The notes under the pieces are model-generated. The model searched no databases, was not told the DNA's origin, and was given only the letters and a program-made list of their open reading frames with translations. Below, piece after piece: positions 16,601-25,397 of a DNA stretch of 52,706 bases. Numbering within the stretch: the first letter of the stretch is position 1; every line of letters starts with the position of its first letter. Made by a program: the position numbers and the translations under genes. The stretch spans positions 1 to 52,706 of the forward strand of contig NZ_JAPMOU010000039.1 of the NCBI RefSeq assembly GCF_028858535.1, written 5' to 3'. The stretch is from Spartinivicinus poritis (lineage in GTDB: Bacteria; Pseudomonadota; Gammaproteobacteria; Pseudomonadales; Zooshikellaceae).

Positions 16601-17528
16601 CGCGAATTTCTCGTTCACCACTTAAAAATACCAACACATCATTACTACCAACATATTTCTCTTGCCGCTCTTGATGCTCAATTTCAGTTAAGACATTAGC
16701 AATACCCTGCTGAATACTAATATCCTGCTCTTTACTGGCCTCTTCGTCATCTTCATTTATTTCGGTTAACGGGCGATAACAGACTTCAACGGGGTAAGTA
16801 CGCCCAGAAACTTCTATAACAGGTGCATTATCAAAATGACGGGAAAACCGTTCAACATCAATGGTCGCCGAGGTAATAATCAGCTTTAAGTCTGGGCGCT
16901 TGGGTAAAATATGCTTTAAATAGCCTAATAAAAAGTCGATATTTAAACTGCGTTCATGGGCTTCATCAATAATTAACGTGTCGTACTGATTTAAAAAACG
17001 ATCCTGTTGTATTTCGGCCAACAAAATACCATCGGTCATTAACTTAATTAAGGTGTTATCACTGACTTGATCAGTAAAACGCACCTGATAGCCTACCTGC
17101 TGGCCTAGTTCACTGTTAAGCTCTTCGCTGATCCGACTGGCCACTGAGCGCGCCGCCAAGCGACGAGGCTGGGTATGACCAATGGTGCCGTATACCCCCC
17201 GACCTAGCTCCAAACATATTTTCGGCAACTGGGTGGTTTTCCCTGAGCCAGTTTCACCCGCGATCACTATCACCTGGTTCGCCTCAATTGCCTTGGCAAT
17301 TTCTTCCCGCTTTTGGGCAATAGGTAAGGCATCATCGTACTCAGGCTTCGACAAGCCCGCGTGTCGAGCGGCTACCTGTTGACAGGATACTGCCACTTTT
17401 TCTGCCAGTTGAGCCAGTTTGGCTGAGTCTTTGTGTTTGAATTGTTGTTGCAAAGCCCGCTGCAATGGGAAACGATCCTTCAGCATACAGCGGTTGATTT
17501 GTTTTTTTAATTCACCAATAGAGACCAC
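13626..17528 (-). CDS. hrpA: ATP-dependent RNA helicase HrpA
   Basis: A 1300-residue DEAH-box helicase, the usual length for HrpA. In the longest frame (starting at TTG 17549) Walker A is GETGSGKTT (98-106), followed by DEAH (195-198), SAT (motif III) in LIITSATIDVE, and motif VI region QRKGRCGRVSDG. After the helicase core come the HA2/ratchet and OB-fold regions and the long DUF3418-type C-terminal region, all present. I prefer a GTG start at 17528 because AAGGTG lies six bases upstream and the resulting N-terminus (GELKKQINRCMLKDRF) matches the E. coli HrpA lead-in. HrpA acts on mRNA and stalled ribosomes in other species. Single gene, with a repeat-filled leader on its 5' side. Confidence 0.95.
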   Translation of the reverse strand: MVSIGELKKQINRCMLKDRFPLQRALQQQFKHKDSAKLAQLAEKVAVSCQQVAARHAGLSKPEYDDALPIAQKREEIAKAIEANQVIVIAGETGSGKTTQLPKICLELGRGVYGTIGHTQPRRLAARSVASRISEELNSELGQQVGYQVRFTDQVSDNTLIKLMTDGILLAEIQQDRFLNQYDTLIIDEAHERSLNIDFLLGYLKHILPKRPDLKLIITSATIDVERFSRHFDNAPVIEVSGRTYPVEVCYRPLTEINEDDEEASKEQDISIQQGIANVLTEIEHQERQEKYVGSNDVLVFLSGEREIRETAHFLRKCQFRDTEILPLYARLSAAEQQRIFQSHRGRRVILATNVAETSLTVPGIKYVIDPGFARISRYSYRSKVQRLPIEAVSQASANQRKGRCGRVSDGVCFRLYSEEDFLGRPEFTDAEILRTNLAAVILQMLKLRLGEITDFPFVDPPDPRFIKDGFRLLHELGAVSQQNTLTPVGHQLSQLPIDPRLGRMLLAAGKNRALNEVLVIVSALGVQDPRERPVEKQQAADQAHNEFKDDDSDFMSVLNLWQFYEEQRQELSQNQLRKLCKKRFLSFMRMREWRDLHRQLMLACKQLNLSFNQEPAAYASIHQSLLAGLLSHLGNKTEQSEYLGARNKKFHIFPGSALFKKQPKWLITAELVETSKLYARMNAKIDPVWVEPFAKHLVKIQHFEPHWEKRRQQVVGFEQVSLFGLVIVPKRKVDFGKIDPDAAREIFIQSGLVEGELYTKGQFFQHNLQQLEAVDELEAKARRRDILVEPEVLAEFYRERIPLWVHSGRQFEQWRQKAEKKNPQLLWLTKEYLMQHDAAHITEAAFPDQFEWQGISLPLSYQFDPAREDDGVSIEVPVSLLRQLPKYRLEWLVPGLLYDKCVALVRGLPKAVRKNFVPVPDYVKAAMEQMTPSDEPLTQLLGERLFRMAGTRIAAESWQIENLEPHFLMNIKVLADDGALLGEGRDLIELQQRFADQLESGVQQVADSSFERTGLIEWDVAEIPLLLEQQRGGVVIKAYPALVDEGKTVGLTLFSSESWARHIHQLGLTRLAVLRLAGQLNYFAKNTPDWRQLAMYAVNLLNKQELQTELQFAAVKACLPEDSKRWPRDAVAFEQWIQQIKQELEGCFKQLTDCVTTVLDLYQQIQRRLKGTIQLSMARSLADVKAQLQQLVYKGFIKDTPLVRLLEYPRYLQAILIRLDKLGQQQAKDRASTEELQNLWEQYQQKADDLSSQKIMNPELEAYRWLLEEYRVSLFAQVLKTKVPVSAKRLRKHWELVCS

Positions 17529-17606
17529 ACACTTCACCTTCAAACACAAAAGAGGCGTATTCTAAAAGGAAAGGGTAATACATGGCAAAAGACTTTGGAG
17601 CACAAT

Positions 17607-17768
17607 CTAGTGGCCCATGTGCAAAATAAGGTAACAGCTTCTTCTCCATTTATCCTCTGGCTGTGTTACTTTTTCTTGACGTAGGCCCACTATGCCTGCG
17701 AAAAAGCGCCTTGCCAGAAAATAAATGGCTTTGAAGACTGTTACCCAACTTTACGCATGGACCACTAG
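17607..17768. repeat. 162-bp MITE-like palindrome, CTAGTGG ends
   Basis: The left end CTAGTGGCCCATGTGCAAAA and the right end, ending ACGCATGGACCACTAG, are imperfect inverted repeats of about 47 bases, and the inner parts (CTCTGGC... and ...GCCAGAAA, with CTTTTTC and GAAAAAG) continue the pairing. The whole element is one long imperfect hairpin. It lacks any gene and matches the half copy at 7774-7812. Confidence 0.75.
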
Positions 17769-17769
17769 C

Positions 17770-17885
17770 TTCCCCCTTTGAAAAAGGGGGATTGAGGGGG
17801 ATTTTTACATACAAATAAGACGGAGATGGTTCAAAAGTTCTGGTCTCTTTAAATCCCCCCTAGCCCCCTTTTTTAAAGGGGGGAA
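17770..17885. repeat. G/C-run palindrome (TTCCCCCTTT/AAAGGGGGGAA)
   Basis: TTCCCCCTTTGAAAAAGGGG at 17770 and AAATCCCCCC...AAAGGGGGGAA ending at 17885 are inverted repeats with inner poly-G/poly-C arms. Very similar palindromes are common in intergenic DNA of many bacteria, so this is a known type of small repeat; origin not clear. Confidence 0.65.
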
Positions 17886-17921
17886 TCAGTTTTCACGACA
17901 GCCTCTTTATATCAAACAAAT

Positions 17922-18119
17922 TGTCGCAAAAGGCATTTTAGCTCCCTCTCCCTCTGGGAGAGGGCTGAGCTGAGGGTGAGATTACTTTAAAGCCACCGCT
18001 ACGCGGTACAGCCAGCACTCTTTATTTCAATTAAAGTTGCTATCGCTTGCTTTACAGTAGTAAGCAAGCCCTTCTCCCCGCAGGGGAGAAGGGACTTGAT
18101 TTGAAGTACTTTTGCGACA
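17922..18119. repeat. Palindrome with TGTCGCAAAAG ends
   Basis: TGTCGCAAAAGGCATTTTAG at the left and ACTTTTGCGACA at the right enclose CTCCCTCTCCCTCTGGGAGA and CTTCTCCCCGCAGGGGAGAA, each a hairpin in itself. The same ends occur at 19958-20027, and related arms at 50749-50859. Together with the two elements before it, this fills the 17529-18156 gap; I see no gene there. Confidence 0.65.
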
Positions 18120-18156
18120 GTTTCTTTGTAAGAGGGGGTTTGATTTGAAGTACTTT

Positions 18157-19845
18157 TTAACTCGCCTTTTTCAACTTTGATAATTCTTGATCTCTGAGTT
18201 CGCGACGTAATATTTTCCCTACATTTGTCGTAGGTAGTTCATCCCGAAACTCAAACACTCTCGGCACTTTATAGCCAGTGACTCGCTCTTTTAAATAATT
18301 AACTAATTCTTCCTGGGTTAAATTAGGGTTTTTGCTAACTACAAACATTTTTATCGATTCACCCGTTTTTTCACTAGGCACACCAATCGCCGCACATTGC
18401 ACCACATCGGGATGCGTGGCTAGCTCGTCCTCTAATTCATTGGGGTATACATTAAACCCAGAGACGACAATCATATCCTTTTTACGATCCACAATTTTGA
18501 TATAACCCTGCTCGTCCACTGTGGCAATATCACCCGTTTTTAACCAGCCATCTTCAGACAGCACTTTGGCAGTTTCTTCTGGCCGATTCCAATAACCTTT
18601 CATCACCTGTGGACCTCGTACACACAGTTCACCGGTTTCATGAAAGGGAATATCATTACCTTCATCATCACACAACTTAATCTCAGTTGAGGGAATCGGC
18701 ATACCAATAGAACCCAATCTAACATCAGGCAATGGGTTGGTACTGACGACAGGTGACGTTTCAGTCATTCCATACCCTTCACAGATTTTACAACCCGTCA
18801 GCTGTTCCCAACGATTAGCGGTATCTAACTGTAAAGCCATCCCCCCTGATAAGGTCAGCTTGAGTGGTTGAAAATCCAACTGGCGAAACCGCTCATTATT
18901 CATCAAACCAACAAATAATGTGTTTAAACCAACAAATACTGTAAACGGCTGTTTTTCTAAGGTATCAATAAAACCAGGTAAATCACGGGGGTTGGTAATG
19001 AGCACATTGTGCAAACCTAAAAATAACCCCACCATACAGTGAAAGGTAAAGGCATAAATATGGTAAAGCGGTAAAGGGGCTATGACGGTTTCCTTACCCT
19101 CTTCCAAAATATGGCAGGTAATCGCCTTGCACTGAAACATATTGGCTACAATATTTTGATGGGTCAGCATGGCCCCTTTGGCAACACCTGTTGTACCACC
19201 GGTGTATTGTAAAATTGCTACATCATCACAATTCGCTTTATGAGGTTGTAGCCGGTGGTGCTTCCCTTTGTTTAATACCTCAAGAAACCCTACCGCCTGA
19301 GGGAGATAATAGCTGGGTACCATTTTTTTCAAGTATTTGACTGCACAGTTCACCACTACGCGCTTTAGCAAAGGCAACATATCACCGACCTGAGTAACAA
19401 TGACATGCTTAATTTGGGTTTTGGGCACTACATCTTCCGCTAAGTGAGCCATATTGGCTAATACCACAAGCGCCTTCGCACCAGAGTCATTAAACTGATG
19501 CTCCATTTCCCGCTCGGTATAAAGCGGATTCGTATTCACTACAATTAACCCCGCCCGTAACGCACCAAATGTAGCAATAGGAAACTGCAGTATATTCGGC
19601 ATTTGAATAGCAATACGGTCACCAGGTTTTAAGTCCGTTTCACTTTGTAAGTAAGCTGCAAATTGGCTACTGAGCTGATCCAGCTGGCGATAGGTTAATA
19701 CTTGCCCAAGATTAGAAAAAGCGGGTAAATCACCGAACTTCTTACAGGATGCTTCAAACACATCCAGAATGGAAGTGTACTCTCCCGTTGAAATTTCACG
19801 GGGAATCCCTGTTGGATATTTGTCCTTCCAGAAGTCCACAGTCAT
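18157..19845 (-). CDS. fadD: Long-chain fatty acyl-CoA synthetase FadD
   Basis: A 562-residue AMP-forming acyl-CoA ligase. The P-loop YTGGTTGVAKGAML is present near residue 213, the GYGMTE adenine-binding motif near 360, and the FACS motif DGWLKTGDIATVDEQGY near 428 with the hinge and RKKDMIVVSGFNVYPNE after it. The catalytic lysine near the C-terminus is in NVGKILRREL. The enzyme activates imported fatty acids with ATP and CoA at the inner membrane for beta-oxidation or lipid use. ATG start with AGGAGC upstream. In pseudomonads fadD genes often come in pairs; here only one is seen, followed by repeats. Confidence 0.93.
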   Translation of the reverse strand: MTVDFWKDKYPTGIPREISTGEYTSILDVFEASCKKFGDLPAFSNLGQVLTYRQLDQLSSQFAAYLQSETDLKPGDRIAIQMPNILQFPIATFGALRAGLIVVNTNPLYTEREMEHQFNDSGAKALVVLANMAHLAEDVVPKTQIKHVIVTQVGDMLPLLKRVVVNCAVKYLKKMVPSYYLPQAVGFLEVLNKGKHHRLQPHKANCDDVAILQYTGGTTGVAKGAMLTHQNIVANMFQCKAITCHILEEGKETVIAPLPLYHIYAFTFHCMVGLFLGLHNVLITNPRDLPGFIDTLEKQPFTVFVGLNTLFVGLMNNERFRQLDFQPLKLTLSGGMALQLDTANRWEQLTGCKICEGYGMTETSPVVSTNPLPDVRLGSIGMPIPSTEIKLCDDEGNDIPFHETGELCVRGPQVMKGYWNRPEETAKVLSEDGWLKTGDIATVDEQGYIKIVDRKKDMIVVSGFNVYPNELEDELATHPDVVQCAAIGVPSEKTGESIKMFVVSKNPNLTQEELVNYLKERVTGYKVPRVFEFRDELPTTNVGKILRRELRDQELSKLKKAS

Positions 19846-19957
19846 TGAATAAGCTCCTAAAGTTTTACTAATTCAACAGCGGTTTAACTGCTGAATACTA
19901 TTTTTGTTATTACCTATTACCAGGATCAATTCCACTATCACCCCCTATCAAGGAAGC

Positions 19958-20027
19958 TGTCGCAAAAGGGCTTAAACCAATCCCTCTTCACACAGGGGCG
20001 AGGAACCTAAAAATGCCTTTTGCGACA
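19958..20027. repeat. 70-bp palindrome with TGTCGCAAAAG ends
   Basis: TGTCGCAAAAGGG at 19958 and CCTTTTGCGACA ending at 20027 form the arms, with TCACACAGGGGCGAGGAA between. It is a shorter relative of the element at 17922-18119. Located in the divergent gap between fadD and the hydrolase gene (19846-20224), which otherwise should hold both promoters. Confidence 0.65.
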
Positions 20028-20224
20028 CCCTCCAAGTGTAGTGGTTTGGCAGCTTCAAAGCTGCCTCAGCCTGGCTTGTTTTTTACTCAGTAAAGGCTTA
20101 AGCTGAACCCAGTTTCAAACGAGCGTTTTTTTTAACATCTCAATTTAATGAAGTCCAACGAATTAGCTTAAAACCATAGCGTAAATTAACAAGTATTATC
20201 TTTTAAAACGTCAAGGCTTGCAGG

Positions 20225-21226
20225 ATGAACCCTACTGTTGCATCGCTTATGGAAAACACAACAGATGTAAAACTTGATCAGCCAATCAATAGTCACTGGT
20301 TACCAGTCACAGGTTGTCGCTTGTATCTTCGCTATTGGCAGCCCAGTTACCCGGCTAAAGGTATTGTTCATATTCTTCATGGATTAGCGGAACATTGCAG
20401 CCGCTACCAACGGCTAGCAGAGTGGCTCAACCAGCAACACTTTATTGTTATAGCTCATGATCAACGGGGGCATGGCAAAACAGGCCAGCAAGCCCAGCTC
20501 GGCCATTTCGGTGACTGCAATGGCTGGGATTATCTCATCAGCGATGTGTCATCTGTTCAAGCCTGGGCGATTAAAACGTTTGGCGACTTGCCTATTACAC
20601 TCATAGGACACAGTATGGGCTCTTATCTTGCCCAGGATTTTTTACTGACCCATAGTCGGGCTATTCACGCAGTGATTTTATCTGGCTCAAATCATGACTT
20701 AGCCTTGAAATTTACTGTCAGCCGCTGGATTGCTCAATTTGAGTGCTGGCGCCTAGGAGCAAACACCCCCAGTCGTCTAATTGATCAGCTGGTATTTGGT
20801 CGCTTCAATCGCCGTATTTCACCACACCATACAAATCATGACTGGCTTAGTCGAGATAGCCAACAAGTAGCAGCCTATATTGCTGACCCATTGTGTGGTT
20901 TTATCAGTACACCACAACTGTGGGTTGATTTGTTTCAAGCACTCCAACGCATTAACCAGGTAAATAACTTAAAGTCGATACGCTCAGACTTACCCATCTA
21001 TGTGCTGGGTGGTCGAGATGACCCTATCAGTGCAGGCAAGCGCTTGAAGTGTCTGGCAAGTGCCTTACGTACTGCCGGTATCAAGCAAGTCACCGAAGCC
21101 ATTTATGTAGGTGGCCGCCATGAGATGTTTAATGAAATTAACTTTCAGCAAGTGTATACCGATATGACAGACTGGCTAAATAGCACATTTAGCTCAACAC
21201 AATGCAACTCTTTACACGTTGCGTAA
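20225..21226 (+). CDS. Alpha/beta hydrolase (lysophospholipase/monoacylglycerol lipase-like)
   Basis: A 333-residue protein with HGLAEHCSRY near residue 53, AHDQRGHGKT near 77 and GHSMGSYLA (nucleophile serine) near 131. This set is typical of the PldB/monoacylglycerol-lipase group. An acid residue in GGRDDPIS near 260 and a His in GGRHEMFNE near 300 complete the triad. No signal peptide, so cytoplasmic or peripheral. Likely cleaves acyl chains from lysophospholipids or monoglycerides, which fits its place next to fadD, although the genes are divergent. Start ATG with AAGG ten bases away; an alternative start lies at residue 9. Confidence 0.88.
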   Translation: MNPTVASLMENTTDVKLDQPINSHWLPVTGCRLYLRYWQPSYPAKGIVHILHGLAEHCSRYQRLAEWLNQQHFIVIAHDQRGHGKTGQQAQLGHFGDCNGWDYLISDVSSVQAWAIKTFGDLPITLIGHSMGSYLAQDFLLTHSRAIHAVILSGSNHDLALKFTVSRWIAQFECWRLGANTPSRLIDQLVFGRFNRRISPHHTNHDWLSRDSQQVAAYIADPLCGFISTPQLWVDLFQALQRINQVNNLKSIRSDLPIYVLGGRDDPISAGKRLKCLASALRTAGIKQVTEAIYVGGRHEMFNEINFQQVYTDMTDWLNSTFSSTQCNSLHVA

Positions 21227-21297
21227 ACTAATCTTATGAAGATCTGTTGACGTTTGCGCGTGGGGCGCTAGAATTGCGCCGTTTTATTAAATTGCTT

Positions 21298-21351
21298 GAA
21301 TGGTTAGATAACTTGGAATGGTTAGATTGTTTGGAGTGGTTAGACAACTTG
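21298..21351 (+). repeat. Three tandem 18-bp repeats before the DUF5329 gene
   Basis: GAATGGTTAGATAACTTG, GAATGGTTAGATTGTTTG and GAGTGGTTAGACAACTTG follow each other without spacing. They end 11 bases before the ATG at 21363, so they lie in the likely leader or promoter. They are not coding if that start is right, and are a candidate protein or RNA binding array. Confidence 0.7.
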
Positions 21352-21362
21352 GATGGAACAGT

Positions 21363-21734
21363 ATGATTAATGGCTGGGTCTTATTGGTGGCTTCAATGTT
21401 TGCATTGGTTAGCCCAACCCAGGCATCAGAGCAACTTGCCAATGAAGTGAGCTATTTAAAACAACAGGTGAAGGATACTCACTGCCGCTTTTTGTATAAT
21501 GGTAAACTATATCAGCCAGCCGCTATGCTTGATTATATAGAACGTAAGCATGGGCTTTTTAAAGACGATATCAGCAATGCTGAAGAGTTTATTGTCTTAG
21601 CAGCCAGCAGAAGTGCTAAAACAGGACAACCCTTAAAAATCCAGTGCCCTGGTAAGCCTGCAATGAAAACCAAAGGCTGGTTATTGGATAAACTGCAGAC
21701 ATATCGGTTAATGAGCCAGTCAGCTGCTAACTAG
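21363..21734 (+). CDS. DUF5329 family secreted protein
   Basis: Start chosen at ATG 21363 (MINGWVLLVASMF), which gives a clean signal peptide ending PTQAS and has GGAAC upstream; the longer frame from 21318 would run through the tandem repeats. The mature protein of about 100 residues has the DUF5329 features, EVSYLKQQVKDTHCRF and DYIERKHGLF, and two cysteines (in THCRF and IQCPG) that may form a disulfide. Periplasmic, function unknown. Converges with the diguanylate cyclase gene with a 4-base overlap of stops. Confidence 0.8.
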   Translation: MINGWVLLVASMFALVSPTQASEQLANEVSYLKQQVKDTHCRFLYNGKLYQPAAMLDYIERKHGLFKDDISNAEEFIVLAASRSAKTGQPLKIQCPGKPAMKTKGWLLDKLQTYRLMSQSAAN

Positions 21735-23422
21735 TCATCAGCTGGCGTGTACTCAACAATTTGATTACGCCCCTGTTGCTTTGCTTGGTAAAGCGCCTGA
21801 TCAGCTTGGTCAATTAAATCTGCTGGTTGTAGCTCTCGATTAGGGATACAAGCAGCAATTCCCATGCTTAATGTCACATACCCTGTAACAGAGTCTGGGT
21901 GACAAATTGCCAGTGACTTTATTTGTTGTTGGATTTTCTTAGCCACCAAATGGGCATGGGTACTATCCGTATTGGGCAGCAACACAACAAACTCCTCACC
22001 GCCATAGCGAGCAGTCAGATCTCCAGGGCGCCGACCAGTACTTTCAATTTCATTAGCAATTTGCTTTAGGCACTGATCACCCGCTAAATGACCAAGCTTG
22101 TCATTGTAGTTTTTAAATAAATCAACATCCAATAGAATCAAAGCCAACCTTTTTTCTTCTCGCTGACAACGATTCCATTCTTGCGCTAATGCCTGGTCAA
22201 AGGCACGCCGGTTAGCAATTTCAGTCAAACCATCTAGCCTAGAGATACGCTCTAACTGGCTATTTGCTAGAAGCAGCTTTTCATTCGTTTCCGCTAAGTC
22301 TCGCGTTTTATTTCTGACTCGTTCTTCAAGCAACTCATTCGCAGCAATCAGCTTATCTGCCATTTGATTAAATGCCCTAGCCAACACCCCTAGCTCATCA
22401 TTGGTAAAGCTATGAATACGTTGGCTTAAATCCCCATTAGCAATCATGACAGCTACTTGAGTTAAGCTATTAATGGGACGAGTGATACTGGTCGCAAGGA
22501 AAACTGCAAATAAAATGGTAACAAAAGCCGAAACGAATAAGGCAATTATCATAAAGTTACGCTGCCTAGCCAGAGGAGCCAGGGCTTCAGCTTTATCAAT
22601 TTTCAGCGTCATTCCCCAGCCAATTTTGGAAAAAGCAGTGACATAAGCAAATACTTGATGCCCTTGATAGTCGGTTAATTCCAGTAGCTCTGAGGCTTGA
22701 CCTGCCTTTATCAACTTAAACGGATTAATCTTAAGCTGGAACGGCTGCAGTTGATTAGCAAAGCGTACGGGTAAAATAGACTCAATTTGTCCTTCTTCAG
22801 CTTGATAGCTAATAATCGTCTCTTCAGACAGCCCTAGTCCTATCATGCCAGTCACAATAGCCTGAATACTTTCCAAACCAGCTATCACCACTAACCGACC
22901 TAGTTCTTTATTTTCCAAGACGAGAGGGCTAACAATGTGCAATTGCTTTTGGTTTTGCGGGGTAACAACCACTCTTACCAGCATGTGTGGCGTCGGCATC
23001 GGTAGATGTAAACGGCTGAAGTCAGTATCTAACAGGCCGGGCTCTGTTGCGGCAAGCACCTCTCCCTGTAGTGAGAGCACCATAATCCCCCGAAAATCCG
23101 GAATAGCTTTTTTAGCATCAATTAAAATTTTAGTGACTTTAGCCAGTGCGGCAGGGTTTGGCTTTTTTAAGTGGTCATGTAAAGACAGTCGTAGCTGGGT
23201 TCGACTGGTGAGTAATGCCAGGCGCTCTTGATGCTGTTGAATAACCTGATTCAGCCTGGCAGCTTGAATAGTCAGAGTAGTTGCTAAGTGATGCTTAATC
23301 GCCTGGGTGAGTGCCTGCTGGCTATTAATATAATACAGTGACCCACTAATCAACAGCAGCACAACCGTTACTACTAAAATAGTGGTTGCTATTTTTTGCC
23401 TAAGACCTAAATTCAAGCTCAA
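21731..23422 (-). CDS. Membrane diguanylate cyclase with Cache sensor and HAMP
   Basis: A 563-residue protein: membrane segment 11-31, a periplasmic Cache-like sensor (about 35-285), second membrane segment (about 288-312), HAMP (about 313-365), a coiled linker, and a GGDEF domain. The active site reads RYGGEEF near residue 476, so it should be catalytic, making c-di-GMP from two GTP. The inhibitory I-site RPGD lies five residues before the GGEEF motif, so product feedback is likely. TTG start. The sensor ligand is not known. The stop overlaps that of the convergent DUF5329 gene. Confidence 0.9.
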   Translation of the reverse strand: MSLNLGLRQKIATTILVVTVVLLLISGSLYYINSQQALTQAIKHHLATTLTIQAARLNQVIQQHQERLALLTSRTQLRLSLHDHLKKPNPAALAKVTKILIDAKKAIPDFRGIMVLSLQGEVLAATEPGLLDTDFSRLHLPMPTPHMLVRVVVTPQNQKQLHIVSPLVLENKELGRLVVIAGLESIQAIVTGMIGLGLSEETIISYQAEEGQIESILPVRFANQLQPFQLKINPFKLIKAGQASELLELTDYQGHQVFAYVTAFSKIGWGMTLKIDKAEALAPLARQRNFMIIALFVSAFVTILFAVFLATSITRPINSLTQVAVMIANGDLSQRIHSFTNDELGVLARAFNQMADKLIAANELLEERVRNKTRDLAETNEKLLLANSQLERISRLDGLTEIANRRAFDQALAQEWNRCQREEKRLALILLDVDLFKNYNDKLGHLAGDQCLKQIANEIESTGRRPGDLTARYGGEEFVVLLPNTDSTHAHLVAKKIQQQIKSLAICHPDSVTGYVTLSMGIAACIPNRELQPADLIDQADQALYQAKQQGRNQIVEYTPADD

Positions 23423-23502
23423 TACCCAGCACTGCAGCCCAAAGAGGGTGATGACTAATGTAGAGGATAGCTTGAAAAAATCACATTAACTGTATTTTGT
23501 AT

Positions 23503-24744
23503 TTATTGATATAGCTGGCTAGCTTGTATCCTTTGATCAATTTGTTTCACCAACTGCAGATAGCCCTGACTGTCAGGGTTTTGATACCGTCGCTTAAACT
23601 GGCTTTCTGTCATCCCTTCAGGTAATTGACTTAAACGAGGAATTAACGCGTCAGCTGTTGTATTGACTATTTTTTGTTGTACGGCTTTGGCTGTTTGCTC
23701 ATCTTTAGTCGCATAAGCAGCAAACTGAATACCCGCACGATCAGCCGCTAGATCGTAAAAGCTGAACCCTGAGCCATTTTTCGCATCATCCAGCTCTTTC
23801 CATAACCCTAGTGTATCTGATACTTCATTACCGGCATATAAAGCAATAGCCGCTGAAAAACTGAAGTGCCTGGCTAAATCTTTACGTCGATGCACATAAA
23901 AAATCCGGCGGCGTTCATTTCGCAGCGCTTTATTAGCCAGGTAATCGCCAGTCGGAAATGACGATTGATACAAGGCCAAAGCAGTCAAGATTGCCTGGTT
24001 TTGTGCTACTGCAGAAGCCCCTTGTCGTACTTGTTGCCGTGCCTGCTCCGTTAGGTATTGAAACAGCTTCCAAAAATCGGGTAAACGCACCCCTTGCTGT
24101 TGAGAGGCAAACACATAAATAGCCGTTAAGTAATAACCAATTTGTTGCTGCTGCTCAGCGCTAAACAATAATTCTCGGCTCTGCTGGTTAATCCCTGATA
24201 CCACCTTACCTGACTGATATTTCACGACAATTTGCGTAGGTGATACGTTGACTTGTTCAATGGTTTGATAAATTGACAGCAGCTGTTGTGTACGAGGGTG
24301 CTGTTGCGCCTGCCCAATTCCCCAATCTGTTACTGTTTGAGGAATAGGAATAGGGCCCACTTTCAGTGCGGTTAGTTTTGGTACCTCTGGTGTTGGCTCA
24401 ACCTCAAATGATAAGGTTAAGTAGCGACCAAGTACGTTAACAACGCCTTGTAACTGTACCTTATTTTGCAGGTAGTCAGCCTTGATTCCCGTTAAAAATG
24501 GAAATAAGCGCTGCACCTTGGCTACCCCATGATTTAATACAGCTGTCGCTTCTGTAGGTAATATTGTTACTTGATATAATTTCTCATTGGCTAAGTAAAC
24601 AGGTGCGTTTGCCTTAGTTAACTGCTTAATGGTTAATGTGCTGTTTTGATTTGTCGCAAAAGGCGGTGTAGCATCAGTAATGAAAAAACCTGCCACCGCT
24701 AAACACACCACTAATAGTATAAGTCTAAAAAACCAGCGCTTCAT
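23503..24744 (-). CDS. Conserved periplasmic protein of unknown function, 413 aa
   Basis: An N-terminal signal or anchor (about residues 5-23) is followed by a beta-rich domain (about 40-130) and a helical C-terminal half. The C-terminal half carries FYVHRRKDLARHFSFSAAIA and GSGFSFYDLAADRAG, segments I recall from a conserved hypothetical family in Pseudomonas relatives. No enzyme motif known to me. ATG start with GAGAG upstream. It lies upstream of the diguanylate cyclase on the same strand with an 80-base gap, so cotranscription is possible. Confidence 0.7.
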   Translation of the reverse strand: MKRWFFRLILLVVCLAVAGFFITDATPPFATNQNSTLTIKQLTKANAPVYLANEKLYQVTILPTEATAVLNHGVAKVQRLFPFLTGIKADYLQNKVQLQGVVNVLGRYLTLSFEVEPTPEVPKLTALKVGPIPIPQTVTDWGIGQAQQHPRTQQLLSIYQTIEQVNVSPTQIVVKYQSGKVVSGINQQSRELLFSAEQQQQIGYYLTAIYVFASQQQGVRLPDFWKLFQYLTEQARQQVRQGASAVAQNQAILTALALYQSSFPTGDYLANKALRNERRRIFYVHRRKDLARHFSFSAAIALYAGNEVSDTLGLWKELDDAKNGSGFSFYDLAADRAGIQFAAYATKDEQTAKAVQQKIVNTTADALIPRLSQLPEGMTESQFKRRYQNPDSQGYLQLVKQIDQRIQASQLYQ

Positions 24745-25106
24745 TCACACTCTCTTTTCAGCCTGCTTACTCATTAAGCCACTCTCTATCTATGCCACTT
24801 TATTTCCAAATGAATTAGTTGCTTTCTAGCTGGGCTGTATCCCAACGGGCTCAATCTGTTTTATTCAGCTGGGGGCTTTATTATGTATTGTGCTGTTCAC
24901 TTGCCCACTGCTGATGTTTGCTCAGTTGCTTGTAGGGGTTATACCCTAATCTTCAATGCCTGAATAGCCATGCCAACTACTGATGAGCAAAATTAATCAC
25001 AAAGATAGATCATTACAATTAGCTGAAGTTCAACCATTAACAGAAACTATAAATATCTACTTGCTTACAAATTTCGGAATCAAACACAGTTTTGGAGTTA
25101 AACACC
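24745..25106. other. Gap without recognised features
   Basis: 362 bases between the divergent conserved periplasmic gene and the glutaredoxin gene. It should contain both promoters, but no clear -35/-10 pair, hairpin or small gene stood out. Confidence 0.4.
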
Positions 25107-25364
25107 ATGCAGCGTATTACTATTTTTGGTCGTCCTGGTTGCGGTTACTGTCGTCGTGCTAAAGAGCTCTGTGAAATCAAAGCCCTTAACTACAAGTACA
25201 TTGATATTCATGAAGCAGGTATCAGCCAAGCAGACTTAGAAAAAACGATTGGTAAGCCTGTTGCCACGGTTCCCCAGGTATTTATCGGCCAGCAACATAT
25301 CGGGGGTTTTACTGAACTTGATGCGCATCTGAAACACCAGGCATCTTCTTCTATAGTTAGCTAA
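25107..25364 (+). CDS. Glutaredoxin, CGYC type
   Basis: Start chosen at ATG 25107 with GGAG ten bases upstream. The 85-residue product is a monodomain glutaredoxin with the active site GCGYCRRAKELC near residue 11, VPQVFIGQQHIGGF with cis-proline for glutathione binding, and a normal length. It reduces disulfides or glutathione mixed disulfides using glutathione in the cytoplasm. It lies 33 bases upstream of acnA in the same orientation, so the pair is probably one transcript. The pairing could relate to thiol protection of the iron-sulfur aconitase, but that is only inference. Confidence 0.9.
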   Translation: MQRITIFGRPGCGYCRRAKELCEIKALNYKYIDIHEAGISQADLEKTIGKPVATVPQVFIGQQHIGGFTELDAHLKHQASSSIVS

Positions 25365-25397
25365 CGACTATATTGAATGCCATTGAGGACCTAGCTC

